Assembly (NCBI RefSeq): GCF_008806775.1
Contig: NZ_WAEM01000001.1
Coordinates: 62,001 to 126,000, forward strand
Reading direction: 5' to 3'
DNA: 64,000 bases
From: Flavobacterium luteum
GTDB lineage: Bacteria; Bacteroidota; Bacteroidia; Flavobacteriales; Flavobacteriaceae
The notes under the pieces: model-generated
The model's input: only the letters and a program-made list of their open reading frames with translations
Database searches by the model: none
What the model was told of the DNA's origin: nothing
Made by a program: the position numbers and the translations under genes
Shown: positions 1 through 10,393 of the stretch, in pieces
Layout: the number at the start of each line of letters is the position of its first letter
Numbering within the stretch: the first letter of the stretch is position 1

Positions 1-156
1 GCCATTACTACTAGAGGTTTGGTTGAAGCAGATATGGAAATCATTGTAAACTTGATTGATAAAGTTTTGATGAACCACACCAATGAAGCAATTATTGAAG
101 AAGTTGCCGATGAAGTAAACGAAATGATGGGAGAACGAGCAATGTTCGTTTTCTAA
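1..156 (+). CDS. glyA: Serine hydroxymethyltransferase, C-terminal end (partial)
   Basis: An open frame runs from the left edge to a TAA at 154-156 and encodes the last 51 residues. The stretch begins AITTRGLVEADMEIIVNLID, which matches the C-terminal region of serine hydroxymethyltransferase, where the T-T-R-G motif contacts the substrate/PLP phosphate region. The enzyme is a cytosolic PLP protein that interconverts serine and glycine and charges tetrahydrofolate. Most of the gene lies outside the window, so the call rests on this short segment. A strong hairpin terminator follows directly. Confidence 0.82.
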   Translation, partial: AITTRGLVEADMEIIVNLIDKVLMNHTNEAIIEEVADEVNEMMGERAMFVF

Positions 157-175
157 GATTCATATTTAGTAAAAC

Positions 176-214
176 AAAATCCCTGTAAAAGCAATTTTAC
201 AGGGATTTTTTTTG
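176..214. terminator. Bidirectional rho-independent terminator
   Basis: A perfect 10-bp stem (181-190 with 195-204, ccctgtaaaa/ttttacaggg, loop gcaa) is followed by a run of T on the + strand and flanked by A-rich sequence on the other side. It lies between the convergent glyA end and the LpxD-family gene, so it can serve both. Confidence 0.85.
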
Positions 215-228
215 AAATTAATAGTAAA

Positions 229-1227
229 TTATTTAGACGATTCTTTTACCAATCGTTTTAAAATAGCCCATTGTTTTAAGGCGTCTCTTGCTTCTACAGC
301 AGGGTAACCCAACATTACTTTTCCAGCTGGAATATCTCCTGTAACCCCAGATCCAGCACCTACAATAGCTCCGTCACCTATAGTAGTATGGTCTTTTATA
401 GAGGCACTTCCTCCTATAATTACTCCGTTGCCTAAAGTTACTGAACCAGCCAATCCGCTATTTCCAGCCATAATACAAAAACGACCTAGCTTGCTGTTAT
501 GACCAATTTGAACCAGATTATCAATCTTACATCCATCACCTAAAATTGTAGAACTGAATTTTCCTCTATCCACACAAGAATTGGCACCAATTTCTACATT
601 ATTTCCTATGATTACATTTCCTATTTGAGGAATCTTGACTAATCCTCTTTCCGGATCGGGACGAAACCCAAAACCGTCTGCACCAATCGTAGCATTGGGA
701 TGAAAAATACAATCAGTTCCTATATGGCATCTTTCTCTAATTACGGTTCCTGACCAAATTATTGTATTTTTTCCAATGGTACAATCGTCAAGAATAGTAA
801 CATTTGGGTATATAGTTACATTATCACCCAGTTGCACATTAGGACCAATATAACTTCCCGCACCAATTCTAGTCCCATTTCCTATAACAGCCGTTTTATC
901 TACAATAGCTGTAGGATGAATATCAGTATGGAATAGGGGAGTTGGTGGAGCAAAAAGTGATAGTATTTGCGACATCGCCAAATCAGCATTTTTTACTTTA
1001 ATGAACGCTTTATTCTCGCCTGGTTCTATCGAAATATCTTCATTTACAACAGCTACACATGCTTTTGAATTTGCCCAAAGCTTTTCATATTTTTTGTTTC
1101 CAATAAATGAAATTTCAGTTTCACACGCCATTTCTAATTGTTCTGGCGCAGTAATAGTATGGTTTGTATGTCCAACAATAGTACCTTTTAAAATGTCATT
1201 TATTTCTAGAAGAGAATAGGATTTCAT
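229..1227 (-). CDS. LpxD-family UDP-3-O-acylglucosamine N-acyltransferase
   Basis: This 332-residue protein has an N-terminal LpxD-like domain (about 1-100) and then a long left-handed beta-helix of hexapeptide repeats (about 105-300, with many IG/VG triplets). The catalytic histidine of the family is seen at about residue 243 in VQIGHNSKLG. LpxD transfers a 3-hydroxyacyl chain to UDP-acylglucosamine in lipid A synthesis in the cytoplasm. No lpxC, fabZ or lpxA lies next to it, so it could be a second LpxD paralogue acting on another sugar nucleotide rather than the lipid A enzyme itself. For this reason I give the family but no gene symbol. Confidence 0.8.
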   Translation of the reverse strand: MKSYSLLEINDILKGTIVGHTNHTITAPEQLEMACETEISFIGNKKYEKLWANSKACVAVVNEDISIEPGENKAFIKVKNADLAMSQILSLFAPPTPLFHTDIHPTAIVDKTAVIGNGTRIGAGSYIGPNVQLGDNVTIYPNVTILDDCTIGKNTIIWSGTVIRERCHIGTDCIFHPNATIGADGFGFRPDPERGLVKIPQIGNVIIGNNVEIGANSCVDRGKFSSTILGDGCKIDNLVQIGHNSKLGRFCIMAGNSGLAGSVTLGNGVIIGGSASIKDHTTIGDGAIVGAGSGVTGDIPAGKVMLGYPAVEARDALKQWAILKRLVKESSK

Positions 1228-1301
1228 TATTTTCGATATAATTGGTTAGTATATAATTCTCAAATTAAGTAAATTTGAGTTGAAATACCTAAAGATAATA
1301 T

Positions 1302-1868
1302 TTATATTTTCTTCACGTATTGAGTGATGATTACAATTTGTTGCCCATCGACTTTTCCTTCAATGTATTCCCCATTTTCGTGATCTAGTCTAATGTTGCG
1401 CACAGCAGTTCCTTGTTTGGCAACCATGCTGGAACCTTTCACTTTTAAATCTTTGATTAAAACTACTGAATCACCGTGTTCTAAAAGGACTCCGTTACTA
1501 TCGCGATGAATGATTTTATTTTCATCGGCTTCGCCTTCACCAGTTGCTTGTGCCCAGGCTAAAGTGTCCTCGTCTAAATACATTTGGTCTAGTAATTCAT
1601 GATTGCGCAAGCGACTCAACATTCGCCATGAAACAACCTGAACAGGCAAATGTTCGCTCCACATGCTATCATTTAGGCATCGCCAAAGGTTTGTGTCCAT
1701 TTTTTCAGGATTTTCGATTTGGTCAATGAAAGTTGTATTTATTAAAATAGTTTCGTCAATTCCTCCTTTTCGTTTTGGCAAAACTTGATATGCTTTTAAA
1801 TCGTTAGTAAGTCCAGAAAGTTCACATTTTCCTCCACTTCGTTTTTCTAATTCTCTTTCTATACTCAT
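1302..1868 (-). CDS. PhnA family zinc-ribbon protein
   Basis: The 188-residue protein ends in the characteristic PhnA domain (about 120-188): DSNGVLLEHGDSVVLIKDL, then KVKGSS and a closing GKVDGQQIVI stretch. The N-terminal part contains short Cys-bearing segments (KCELSG near residue 15 and LWRCLND) as in longer Bacteroidota PhnA proteins. Despite the name, PhnA/YjdM proteins are not shown to be phosphonoacetate hydrolases and their role is unclear. It is transcribed in the same direction as coaD and the LpxD-like gene, with its own 49-nt upstream gap. No regulatory signal is obvious. Confidence 0.85.
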   Translation of the reverse strand: MSIERELEKRSGGKCELSGLTNDLKAYQVLPKRKGGIDETILINTTFIDQIENPEKMDTNLWRCLNDSMWSEHLPVQVVSWRMLSRLRNHELLDQMYLDEDTLAWAQATGEGEADENKIIHRDSNGVLLEHGDSVVLIKDLKVKGSSMVAKQGTAVRNIRLDHENGEYIEGKVDGQQIVIITQYVKKI

Positions 1869-1917
1869 TGTTTTAGGGCTTTTATTTTTGTGATTTTTGT
1901 ATTATTTAAACTAAATT

Positions 1918-2382
1918 CTACTTTTTGTTTTTTACTCTAACGGCTTCAGGAACCAACATTTCGTATTGACCTCCATTTCTAATAACATCTCGAACAATAC
2001 TCGAACTAATATAAGAAGTATTTGCAGCCGTTAATAAAAACACCGTTTCAATTTTAGATAAACGTCTGTTAGTGTGTGCAATGGCTTTTTCGAATTCAAA
2101 ATCAGCAGGATTACGAAGTCCACGAAGGATAAAATTGGCTTTGAGTTTTTTGCACAAATCAATAGTTAAACCTTCATAAGTAACCACACTCACTTTTGGT
2201 TCATCGGCGAAAGCTTCTTCTATAAAACGAGTTCTGTCTTCTAAAGAGAACATGTATTTTTTTTCGGCATTGACACCAATAGCAACAATGATTTCATCAA
2301 ACAAAGGAATGCTTCTTTTGATAATGTCATAATGCCCTAAGGTGATGGGGTCAAAGGAACCTGGGAATATTGCTTTTTTCAT
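1918..2382 (-). CDS. coaD: Phosphopantetheine adenylyltransferase
   Basis: This 154-residue protein has the nucleotidyltransferase (T/H)xGH motif at residues 14-17 (PGSFDPITLGH) and the C-terminal signature SYISSSIVRDV that binds ATP. Length and motifs match CoaD, which joins 4'-phosphopantetheine and ATP to form dephospho-CoA in the cytoplasm, the penultimate step of coenzyme A synthesis. It lies downstream of ddl with a 98-nt gap that carries a TAACTTTG -7-like element at 2460-2467, so it may have its own promoter. Start ATG is unambiguous. Confidence 0.95.
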   Translation of the reverse strand: MKKAIFPGSFDPITLGHYDIIKRSIPLFDEIIVAIGVNAEKKYMFSLEDRTRFIEEAFADEPKVSVVTYEGLTIDLCKKLKANFILRGLRNPADFEFEKAIAHTNRRLSKIETVFLLTAANTSYISSSIVRDVIRNGGQYEMLVPEAVRVKNKK

Positions 2383-2459
2383 TATTATTTTATCAAAATG
2401 GAACGCGGATGAAACTAATTTTCAAACGCAGATTTATACTGATTTTTATTTATTTTTCA

Positions 2460-2467
2460 CAAAGTTA
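2460..2467 (-). promoter_or_regulatory. Putative Bacteroidota -7 promoter element for coaD
   Basis: On the minus strand the bases read TAACTTTG, an exact match to the TAnnTTTG -7 consensus of Bacteroidota sigma-A promoters, 77 nt before the coaD start and after the ddl stop. No clear -33 TTG is seen at the expected spacing, so this is a moderate prediction. Confidence 0.4.
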
Positions 2468-2480
2468 ACGAAATTATACT

Positions 2481-3455
2481 TTATTTAGTTAAAGCCAATT
2501 CTATAGCATTAGTAAACAAATCTTCTAAAGAAATTCCTGCTGCCTTGGCTTGTTGCGGAATTAAACTTTCAGTGGTCAATCCAGGAATGGTATTCATTTC
2601 GAGCATGTGAGGTTCGCCATCGACAATGATGAATTCACTTCTTGAGAATCCTTTCATTTTTAAAACTTCGTAAGCACGTTTTGCAATGACTCCAACTTTT
2701 TCGGTCATTTCGTCTGAAATTCGGGCTGGAGTAATTTCTTGCGATTTCCCTAAATATTTGGCTTCGTAATCGAAGAAATCATTTTCGGAAACGATTTCTG
2801 TAATTGGCAAAACGGTAATTTTTCCTTGATAATTGATGACTCCAACAGAAACTTCAGTTCCGTCTAGAAAACTTTCGATGATGATTTCGTTGTCTTCTTT
2901 GTAGGCCACTTCTATGGCGATAGGCAATTCGGCTTCGGTTTTTACTTTAGATATCCCAAAACTAGACCCAGATTTATTGGGTTTTACAAAACAGGGCATT
3001 CCAACTTTTGCTGCTATTTCTTTAGTATCGATACTATCGCCTTTGTTGAGGTAATAGGAAGTAGCTGTTTTTATTCCGTAGGGTTTTAAAACAGATAACA
3101 AATCACGTTTGTTGAATGTTAATGCTGCTTGATAATAATCGCAGGAAGTTTGCGGAATTTGAAGCAATTCGAAATAGGCTTGCATTAATCCATCTTCTCC
3201 TGGTGTGCCATGAATGGCGTTGAACACTGCATCGAAAGTAATTTTTGTTCCGTTTACGGTTACTGAAAAATCGTTTTTATCTATAGGAACTTCGGTTTCA
3301 TTGTCATCGACAAATACCCATTTTTCTTTAAAAATATGGATTCGGAAACCACTGTATTTGGTTTTATCTAAAAATTGATAGACGACATTACCGCTAATGA
3401 GTGAAATTTTATACTCACTAGAATAGCCTCCCATGATAATTGCAATATTCTTCAT
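2481..3455 (-). CDS. ddl: D-alanine--D-alanine ligase
   Basis: The 324-residue ATP-grasp enzyme begins MKNIAIIMGGYSSEYKISL. The ATG at 3455 is preferred over a further upstream in-frame start that would add 12 unconserved residues. The ATP-binding KPNKSGSSFGISKV segment and the C-terminal HMLEMNTIPGLTTESLIPQQ active-site region are intact. Ddl makes the D-Ala-D-Ala dipeptide used for peptidoglycan precursors, in the cytoplasm. It is divergent from the PASTA-domain gene to its right. Length is typical of the family. Confidence 0.95.
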   Translation of the reverse strand: MKNIAIIMGGYSSEYKISLISGNVVYQFLDKTKYSGFRIHIFKEKWVFVDDNETEVPIDKNDFSVTVNGTKITFDAVFNAIHGTPGEDGLMQAYFELLQIPQTSCDYYQAALTFNKRDLLSVLKPYGIKTATSYYLNKGDSIDTKEIAAKVGMPCFVKPNKSGSSFGISKVKTEAELPIAIEVAYKEDNEIIIESFLDGTEVSVGVINYQGKITVLPITEIVSENDFFDYEAKYLGKSQEITPARISDEMTEKVGVIAKRAYEVLKMKGFSRSEFIIVDGEPHMLEMNTIPGLTTESLIPQQAKAAGISLEDLFTNAIELALTK

Positions 3456-3646
3456 TTTATAACAGAATTTTAAATTGATGACCAAAACCATAGCCCTGAT
3501 TGCAGCGATATCCTTTTTCTTTTTTTTATTTTGAGGTACGAAACAGTGAAAAAAGGAAAAGATGAAGCGTAAAGCAGGAAATAGCTCCTAAAAATTGTAC
3601 ACAAAATTATCATTTTTTTTGGAATGAATTGCCTTTACTATTTTTA

Positions 3647-3654
3647 TATCTTTG
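3647..3654 (+). promoter_or_regulatory. Putative Bacteroidota -7 promoter element for the PASTA/rluD operon
   Basis: TATCTTTG matches the TAnnTTTG consensus exactly and stands 16 nt before the ATG at 3671, so the leader would be very short. Candidate -33 TTG triplets upstream are at suboptimal spacing. Confidence 0.55.
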
Positions 3655-3670
3655 CACAAATATTTTTTTT

Positions 3671-4294
3671 ATGAGTTTACGCAATTACCTGACTAGTAAA
3701 GTCTTTTTTATGCAGATGCTAATAGCAATATCGATTGTATTGGTTTTGGGCTATTTGTTTTTTCATTGGCTGACTTATGTTACTGATCATAATGAAGAAA
3801 TTATGGTCCCTAATTTAAATAATTTGAGTGAACTAGAAGTAGAAGAAAAGTTAGATGATTTGAATTTAGAATACGTTTTGCTTGATAGTGTAGATTTTGA
3901 TAAACGCTTTAAAAAGCATTGTGTAGTAGAGCAAGACCCTATTGCTGGAGCTAAGGTTAAGGAAGGCAGAAAGATTTATATTAAAATTAATTCGTCGGGT
4001 TTCAAGACAGTTCAAATACCAAATTTGATTGAGAAAACCTACCGACAAGCGGTTCCTACCCTTAAATCGATTGGATTGGAAGAAGGAAAGATTACCTATA
4101 AACCGTATTTAGGAAAAGATATGGTTCTTGAAATGTATTTGAATGGTAAGAAATTAAATCCTGGGGATAAAGTTTTTAAATCATCAAAAATTGATTTGGT
4201 TTTAGGTGATGGGAATGTAGGTTTTGATGATACAGAGTTAGTAGATAGTTTGTCTACTCCAGCAATTGAAGAAACCCCTGTTGATGGACAATAA
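3671..4294 (+). CDS. PASTA-domain single-pass membrane protein
   Basis: From the ATG at 3671 (MSLRNYLTSK) the protein has 207 residues. A transmembrane helix spans about 16-36, followed by two PASTA domains (about 44-107 and 113-180) and a short acidic tail. In Bacteroidota such stand-alone PASTA proteins sit in the inner membrane facing the periplasm. PASTA domains bind peptidoglycan fragments in other bacteria, but no kinase domain is present here. The coding end overlaps the next gene by 11 nt, so it is co-transcribed with the pseudouridine synthase. The neighbouring divergent ddl gene also fits a cell-wall context. A longer start upstream would place the promoter-like TATCTTTG inside the gene and is therefore rejected. 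Confidence 0.85.
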   Translation: MSLRNYLTSKVFFMQMLIAISIVLVLGYLFFHWLTYVTDHNEEIMVPNLNNLSELEVEEKLDDLNLEYVLLDSVDFDKRFKKHCVVEQDPIAGAKVKEGRKIYIKINSSGFKTVQIPNLIEKTYRQAVPTLKSIGLEEGKITYKPYLGKDMVLEMYLNGKKLNPGDKVFKSSKIDLVLGDGNVGFDDTELVDSLSTPAIEETPVDGQ

Positions 4295-5327
4295 TAGTGA
4301 TTTTCAGGAAATTGTAGAGGACGAATTGTTTGAACATTTTAGATTTGATGTTCCTAAAGGGCAATTATTATTGCGGATTGATAAATTTTTGATGAATTTG
4401 ATTCCGAATGCTACTCGAAATAAAATACAAAATGCGGCTACTGCGGGCAATATATTTGTAAATGACATTCCGGTTAAATCAAATTATAAGGTAAAGCCAT
4501 TAGATGTGGTTCGGATTTTATTATCGCATCCACCATTTGAAAACAGAGTTGATCCTGAAAATATTCCGTTAGATATTGTTTATGAAGATGCTTCTTTACT
4601 ACTCATCAATAAGCCAGCAGGTTTAGTAGTGCATCCTGGTCACGGAAATTATACTGGGACTTTAGTAAATGCCTTAGCTTATCATTTTGAGAATTTACCC
4701 ATGAACAGCAGTGAACGCCCTGGACTTGTACATCGAATTGATAAAGACACAACAGGACTTTTAGTGATAGCGAAGACCGAGGCAGCTATGTCGCATCTAG
4801 CCAAGCAATTTGAGGCTAAAACATCTGAAAGAGAATATATTGCTATAGTTTGGGGAAATGTAAAAGAAGAGCAGGGAACTATAGAAGGCAATATTGCCCG
4901 ACATGTAAAAGATAGAATGCAAATGGCGGTTTTTGCCGATCCAGAAATTGGAAAACCTGCTATTACTCATTATAAAGTTTTAGAACGTTTTGGATACGTA
5001 ACTTTAGTTTCTTGTATTTTAGAAACGGGTCGTACGCATCAAATTAGGGTTCACATGAAGCATATTGGTCATCCTTTATTTAATGATGCCCGTTATGGTG
5101 GCGACTTGATTTTGAAAGGAACCACGTTTACCAAATACAAACAGTTTATAGACAATTGTTTTAAAATACTACCACGACAAGCACTTCATGCCAAAACATT
5201 AGGATTTATACATCCTACTTCAGGCGAGATGTTGCGTTTTGATACCGAATTGCCTCAAGATATGAAAGAGGTCATCGAAAAATGGCGGGGGTATTCTAAA
5301 TTGAATATGGTTGATGAGGACGAATAA
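4284..5327 (+). CDS. rluD: RluD-type 23S rRNA pseudouridine synthase
   Basis: The 347-residue protein (ATG at 4284, overlapping the previous stop by 11 nt) has an N-terminal S4 RNA-binding domain (about 20-85) and an RluA-family catalytic domain. The catalytic aspartate lies in HRIDKDTTGLLVIAKT, and ETGRTHQIRVHMKHIGHP matches the RluD-type C-terminal motif. It converts uridines to pseudouridine in helix 69 of 23S rRNA if it is a true RluD orthologue; the exact target is inferred. It ends 17 nt from the convergent metallopeptidase gene, and no terminator hairpin is visible in that gap. Confidence 0.9.
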   Translation: MDNNSDFQEIVEDELFEHFRFDVPKGQLLLRIDKFLMNLIPNATRNKIQNAATAGNIFVNDIPVKSNYKVKPLDVVRILLSHPPFENRVDPENIPLDIVYEDASLLLINKPAGLVVHPGHGNYTGTLVNALAYHFENLPMNSSERPGLVHRIDKDTTGLLVIAKTEAAMSHLAKQFEAKTSEREYIAIVWGNVKEEQGTIEGNIARHVKDRMQMAVFADPEIGKPAITHYKVLERFGYVTLVSCILETGRTHQIRVHMKHIGHPLFNDARYGGDLILKGTTFTKYKQFIDNCFKILPRQALHAKTLGFIHPTSGEMLRFDTELPQDMKEVIEKWRGYSKLNMVDEDE

Positions 5328-5343
5328 TCAAAAGAGTCAATTT

Positions 5344-6204
5344 CTAATTCAACTCAGCAAAAGTATCTCCTTGATTAATATTTCCTGATTTGAAGCCTTT
5401 ATTAAACCAATACATTCTTTGTTCAGAAGTTCCATGAGTAAAACTATCGGGAACTACATGACCTTGCATTTTACTTTGTATGGCATCATCGCCTACAGCA
5501 TTAGCAGCACTTAAGGCTTCTTCTATATCGCCGGCTTCTAACATTTGATTTGTGTTTTGGTTGTAATGCGTCCATAAGCCTGCAAAAAAATCGGCTTGGA
5601 GTTCTAATGCAACTGATAGTTTATTGGCTTCGGCTTCTGATTTTTCTTCTTGCAATTGCCTCATTTTTAAGGAAGTTCCTAATAAAGTTTGGACATGATG
5701 ACCTACTTCATGAGCAATTACATAAGCAATAGCAAAATCACCACCTTGAGCACCAAAACGAGTTTTTAATTCTTCGAAGAAAGCTAAGTCCATGTAAACT
5801 TTTCGGTCACTAGGGCAATAAAATGGGCCAGAGGCTGAAGTTGCAAATCCACATGCAGTTTCTACATTATTTCTAAACAAAACCATTTTAGGCTCTTCAT
5901 ATGTAAGCCCATTTTCTTGAAATATTTTTTTCCAAACGTCTTCCGTATCCGCTAAAACGGTGCTTACAAATTCGCCCATTTTTTGATCAGCTGCTGATAA
6001 AGGTTCTGCGTTTTGGGTTTCGGTATTTTGACCTTGTTGTAATTGTTCTAAAATTGGAGTAAGTTGTTGTGCATTTTGTCCTCCAAAAAGATTAATTAAT
6101 AAAATTATAATTCCAATAGCTCCTCCACCAAGGGCAACTTTACCGCCTGAAAAGCCTCTTCGGTCTTCCATATTATCACTTTGTCTTCTTCCTATCCATT
6201 TCAT
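5344..6204 (-). CDS. Neutral zinc metallopeptidase (YpfJ family)
   Basis: The 286-residue protein has a short basic N-terminus, a membrane anchor at about 25-40, a Gln-rich linker and a peptidase domain with the zinc-binding HEVGHH at 165-170. A second region ELQADFFAGLW supplies the third metal ligand, as in the YpfJ/neutral zinc metallopeptidase family. The protein is expected to be anchored in the inner membrane with the catalytic domain outside. Its natural substrate is not known. It is separated from the upstream sensor kinase gene by 27 nt and could be read from the same transcript. Confidence 0.88.
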   Translation of the reverse strand: MKWIGRRQSDNMEDRRGFSGGKVALGGGAIGIIILLINLFGGQNAQQLTPILEQLQQGQNTETQNAEPLSAADQKMGEFVSTVLADTEDVWKKIFQENGLTYEEPKMVLFRNNVETACGFATSASGPFYCPSDRKVYMDLAFFEELKTRFGAQGGDFAIAYVIAHEVGHHVQTLLGTSLKMRQLQEEKSEAEANKLSVALELQADFFAGLWTHYNQNTNQMLEAGDIEEALSAANAVGDDAIQSKMQGHVVPDSFTHGTSEQRMYWFNKGFKSGNINQGDTFAELN

Positions 6205-6231
6205 GAGTTTTCGTTTTAGATTAAAATTAGT

Positions 6232-9200
6232 TTAAACTATACTAATCCATTTAGAAATTATTTTTTCTATAGTATCTTTTACAAATGGTTTTGATGCGTA
6301 ATCATCCATTCCAGAAGCTATACATCTTTCTTTTTCTCCAACAATCGTTCCTGCAGTAAGCGCAATAATTGGTATATGATTATTTGAAGGTTCCAACTTA
6401 CGAATTTCCTGCGTAGCTTCATAACCATCCATTGTGGGCATTTGAATATCCATAAAGATAATATCAGGATTTATTTCTTTATATTTTTCTACTCCCTCTT
6501 TACCATCAAAAGCTACATGAATTGTACTATTTGGAATAATTTGTTTTATTAATGTTTTTGCCAAAAGCATATTAATTTTATTATCTTCTATGATTAAAAC
6601 TTGAAACTGTTTGTTATCAAATTTTTTGTTCATTATTTCAATTTCTGTTTTTGGCAATAAAATAGTATCTTTTTCTTTTTTAAGGCTAGTTTTTATTTTT
6701 GCAATCTTGAAAGTTACATCAAAGAAAAAAGTACTTCCCTTACTAAATTCGCTTTCTAATTGTAACTTGCTATTCATCAAACTTAATAATTGGTTGGATA
6801 TGGTTAATCCTAGTCCTGTTCCGCCAAATTTTTTGGTCATCGAGCTGTCTTCCTGAGAAAATGCTTCGAATATTTTCTCTTGATTTATTTTCTTAATACC
6901 GATTCCAGTATCTTTAACATAAAATCTTAATTTACAATCTTCATAGTTTGACTCAATAACAGAAATATTCAATTCTACGCTACCCTTTTCAGTAAATTTT
7001 AATGCATTGCTCAATAAATTAATTAATATTTGTTTTAGTCTAACATAATCTATAAAAAGTGATTTTGGTACGTCCTCGTTTATGTTTAGAAATAGTTTTA
7101 TTTTTTTTGTTTCTGATTCATATTTTATCAATTCAATCACATTGTTACACAATTCAATTATATTGTATTTTTCAATATGAAGTTCTAGTTTACCGGATTC
7201 AATTTTGGAAAAATCAAGAATATCACTAATAACTTCCATTAATGAATTGGCAGATTGATTAATAGTATTCATATACTGTTTTTGAAAATCCTCTAATTTA
7301 GTATTCATTAACAAATCAGTAAAACCAATAATTCCGTTTAAAGGTGTTCTAATTTCATGACTCATATTAGCAAGAAACTCTGATTTTGCTTTACTGGCAG
7401 CTTCAGCATATTCCTTGGCTTTTATGGCCTCTTCGGATTCTTTTTTGTTTGTAATATCAAAATATATCCCTACGGTATATTCAATAGTATTATTTTTTGA
7501 GATTGCATCTCCAAATTCTTCTACCCAAATATACTCTCCACTTTTTCTTTTTATCCTATAAATAGAATGAAAAGGGACCCCAACTGATAAACTTTCTCTT
7601 TGACTATTCATAATTTGTTCACTTTCATCTGGATGAATTAGGGACAAATACGATAAGTTATGTTCAATAAAATCTGATTTAGAATACCCTGTCAGTATTT
7701 CAACTTTATCATTAATATATACTTTTGTTGAAGTTTCGTCATACTTAGACAAATAGGCAGTTCCGGGGATGTTATTTGCTAATAATTTAAATTTATCTTC
7801 ACTTTCACGAATTGCAATTTGGTTAGAAATTCGTTCTAAAGATGACGCAATATTGCTAGCTAATGTTTGTAGAATATTTATTTCATCATCAGACCAATTT
7901 CTTTCATTTTCACAATCATCTAAACCTATAAACCCAGTGAATGTGTCTTTAATAAAAATAGGAAAAATTAATATTGATTTTATATCATTATCTTGTAGCA
8001 ATTTTTTAAAAACTGTATTCTCTAATTCATTTGTAAAAGCATTATAATGTTTTCTGTTTTTTATTTTTTCTAAAATTTCAGAAAAATCGTCATGCGTAAA
8101 ATTGCGTAAAGGCGTAATTTGTAATTGAATATTTTCTTTACCCCACTTGTATTTTTGTCTTATTAAATTTGTCTCAGGATCATTTTCATAATAATAGATG
8201 TGGTCTACATTTGTTACTTTTCCTATTATTGGATAGGTTTCTTTAAAAATATCAATTTGATTATCACTTAACAAGAATTTCTCAGTACACATAGCCATTG
8301 CCGAGAGTAATTCGCTTTTATAAGATAACGCTTTTTCGGCTTCTAATCGCATTTGAGAAGTGCCCGCAATTACAATCAAATCAGAAACAGAACGTGCATA
8401 GTTTATGTCTTCATTGTCCCAGTTTTTTATTTTTTCTGTAGCTTCTAAACAAATAATTCCTTTTAATTCACCGTCTATAAAAACTGGAGTATCAAGTAAT
8501 GAAACGATATTATTGATAGGGAAATAATCGTCACAAAATTCTCTTATCATTGTATTTGAATATACATCGTTTACTATGATTTGTGTTTCATTTTCAATTA
8601 ATTTGAAGTAGTTGGGATAGTCTTTCTTAGTCAAAGACATACCCTCTTCAAATTTATTTATAGCACTAATGTATAAGAATTTACATTTAACTTCGTTTTT
8701 ATCATAGTTCCAGTAACTTACTCTATTTACTTCAAGAGTTTTTGTGGTAATCTCTAAAATATTTTTTAAAATGCTATCAAAATTCTCATCAACCGAATAA
8801 CTCTTTATTGTAAATTCATTTAGCGCTTTATTATACTTTTCAATTTTTTGTTGTCTATTCAGATTTTCTATTTCAATATTTTTAAGAATAGAAATATCTC
8901 TAGCAATAGCTGAAAAACCAATGATTTTCATGGAATCATTTCTACGAATAATTACTTTTTGAGAGACCCATAATTTTTCACTATTCTTTTTTATTAAAGG
9001 AAATTCAATACTAGGAAAATCATTTTTAGTATCTTCTATATTCTTATAAAACAGAGATACTTTTTTTATAAAATCTTTATGGATAAACTCTAAATAATTT
9101 TTGTTAAGGATTTCCTTTTCTGTATATCCAAGAGATTTAATTGTAAAATCATTTACAAAAGTAAAGTGGCCTTTATCATCAATTTCAAAAATAATATCTG

Positions 9201-10213
9201 TAGCGTTCTCAATTAAATTTTTATACTTATTTTGAATTCTATATTCATTTGTTACATCCTGACCAACACCGATAATTAAATTTTCTGAGAATTTTTTATC
9301 TTTCCATTGAATGAATTTATAGTCGCCATTTTTACATTTTAGTTTTCTAACGTGCAGTCTATTATCTATAAAATCTTCATGATACGCTTCGCCAATAAAA
9401 TCAGGATCTTCGGTAAGTTTCCAAAAACTAAATCCTAAAACTTCTTCAGGAGTGTACCCTAAAATTGCTAGTATAGTTTCGCTACAAAAACATAATTCAC
9501 CCTTTTTATTTGTAGCAATCGTAAGCATATTCCCTTTATTTATAATCGCGTCAGTAAATTTGAGTTTGTCTGTTAAGTTAATAAATGAGATATATTTAAT
9601 ATGATTTACAATTAAAACTAAAAAACTATAGTTGAGTAATAAAACTACTGTTTTGGTTGGAATTATTTTAAATATTAAAACGATTAATAAAAACAAAAAA
9701 GTTATGAAAGAAAAACACCAATATATTTTTATTGGTTTTAAAACAACATAGGCAATAAAAAAACAGACAATAAAAGCTATTATAGGAATTATATCGTTAG
9801 GGAAGAGGATTAAATTTCTAAAGATGTAAGCAAAGTAGAATAAAAAAAGTACAATAAAAATGTGCTTGATATTGCTAAAAAAAAAACTTTGATTTAGTGG
9901 ATAAAATATATATAGTTAAAAATAGAAAACCAATAATACAATTAATTAACAACAAGCTTTTTGGTCTTAATTTAAAAAAATGAAAAATAATTTCAATTAT
10001 TGGAATAATGATACCTAAAAATAGTATGTAATTCTGGTATTCCTTTTTGGCAAGATATGCTTCATTAACTTTATTTATAAATTTTGTATTTATGATTGAT
10101 TTTAAGTTGTAAATTTTATAAATGAGCACGCTACATAAACCAATTAAAATTAATGCCAATTCAGCTTGTTGATTTATATTGATATGTATGTATAGTTTGG
10201 AAATACAATTCAT
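6232..10213 (-). pseudogene. Membrane-bound hybrid sensor histidine kinase, reading frame broken at a T10 run
   Basis: Two adjacent frames read as one gene. The first (10213 down to 9875, 112 residues) is only membrane segments and stops at TAG just after a run of ten T on the coding strand (9877-9886). The second frame is open without a stop from 9915 and carries four more hydrophobic segments, then PAS, PAS, GAF, GAF, PAS, HisKA (SEFLANMSHEIRTPLNGIIG), HATPase (GTGLGLTISN) and a receiver domain (FMDIQMPTMDGYEA). A T9 run would join them into one protein of about 1326 residues with seven hydrophobic segments. The downstream frame alone has only a TTG start at 9696, inside a transmembrane stretch. 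It may be a sequencing error, a phase-variable tract or a true disruption. The signal sensed is unknown. Confidence 0.8.
9877..9886 (-). repeat. Homopolymer run (T10 on the coding strand) at the kinase frameshift
   Basis: Ten A on the + strand sit exactly where the kinase frame is lost. Removing one base, or adding two, restores a continuous reading frame. Confidence 0.9.
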
Positions 10214-10393
10214 TTTTGGAGATGTTTACTAACATAAAAAAATGTGAATTAATAGATGTCATTAGACAAATTATGTCAGATTTTTTATGTTATAAGGTTA
10301 GATTTGGGGGCGGGTGTTGTCTGTAAATATAGGATTTATTTTACATAAATCATAATTTATAGTAAAATTTATTTTGTGGCTTTTTATTAAAAA

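Noticed and set aside
9875..10213. A separate 112-residue membrane protein gene
   Set aside because: It stops at a homopolymer and the next frame continues with the same kind of hydrophobic segments into the kinase, so it is treated as the 5' part of that gene.
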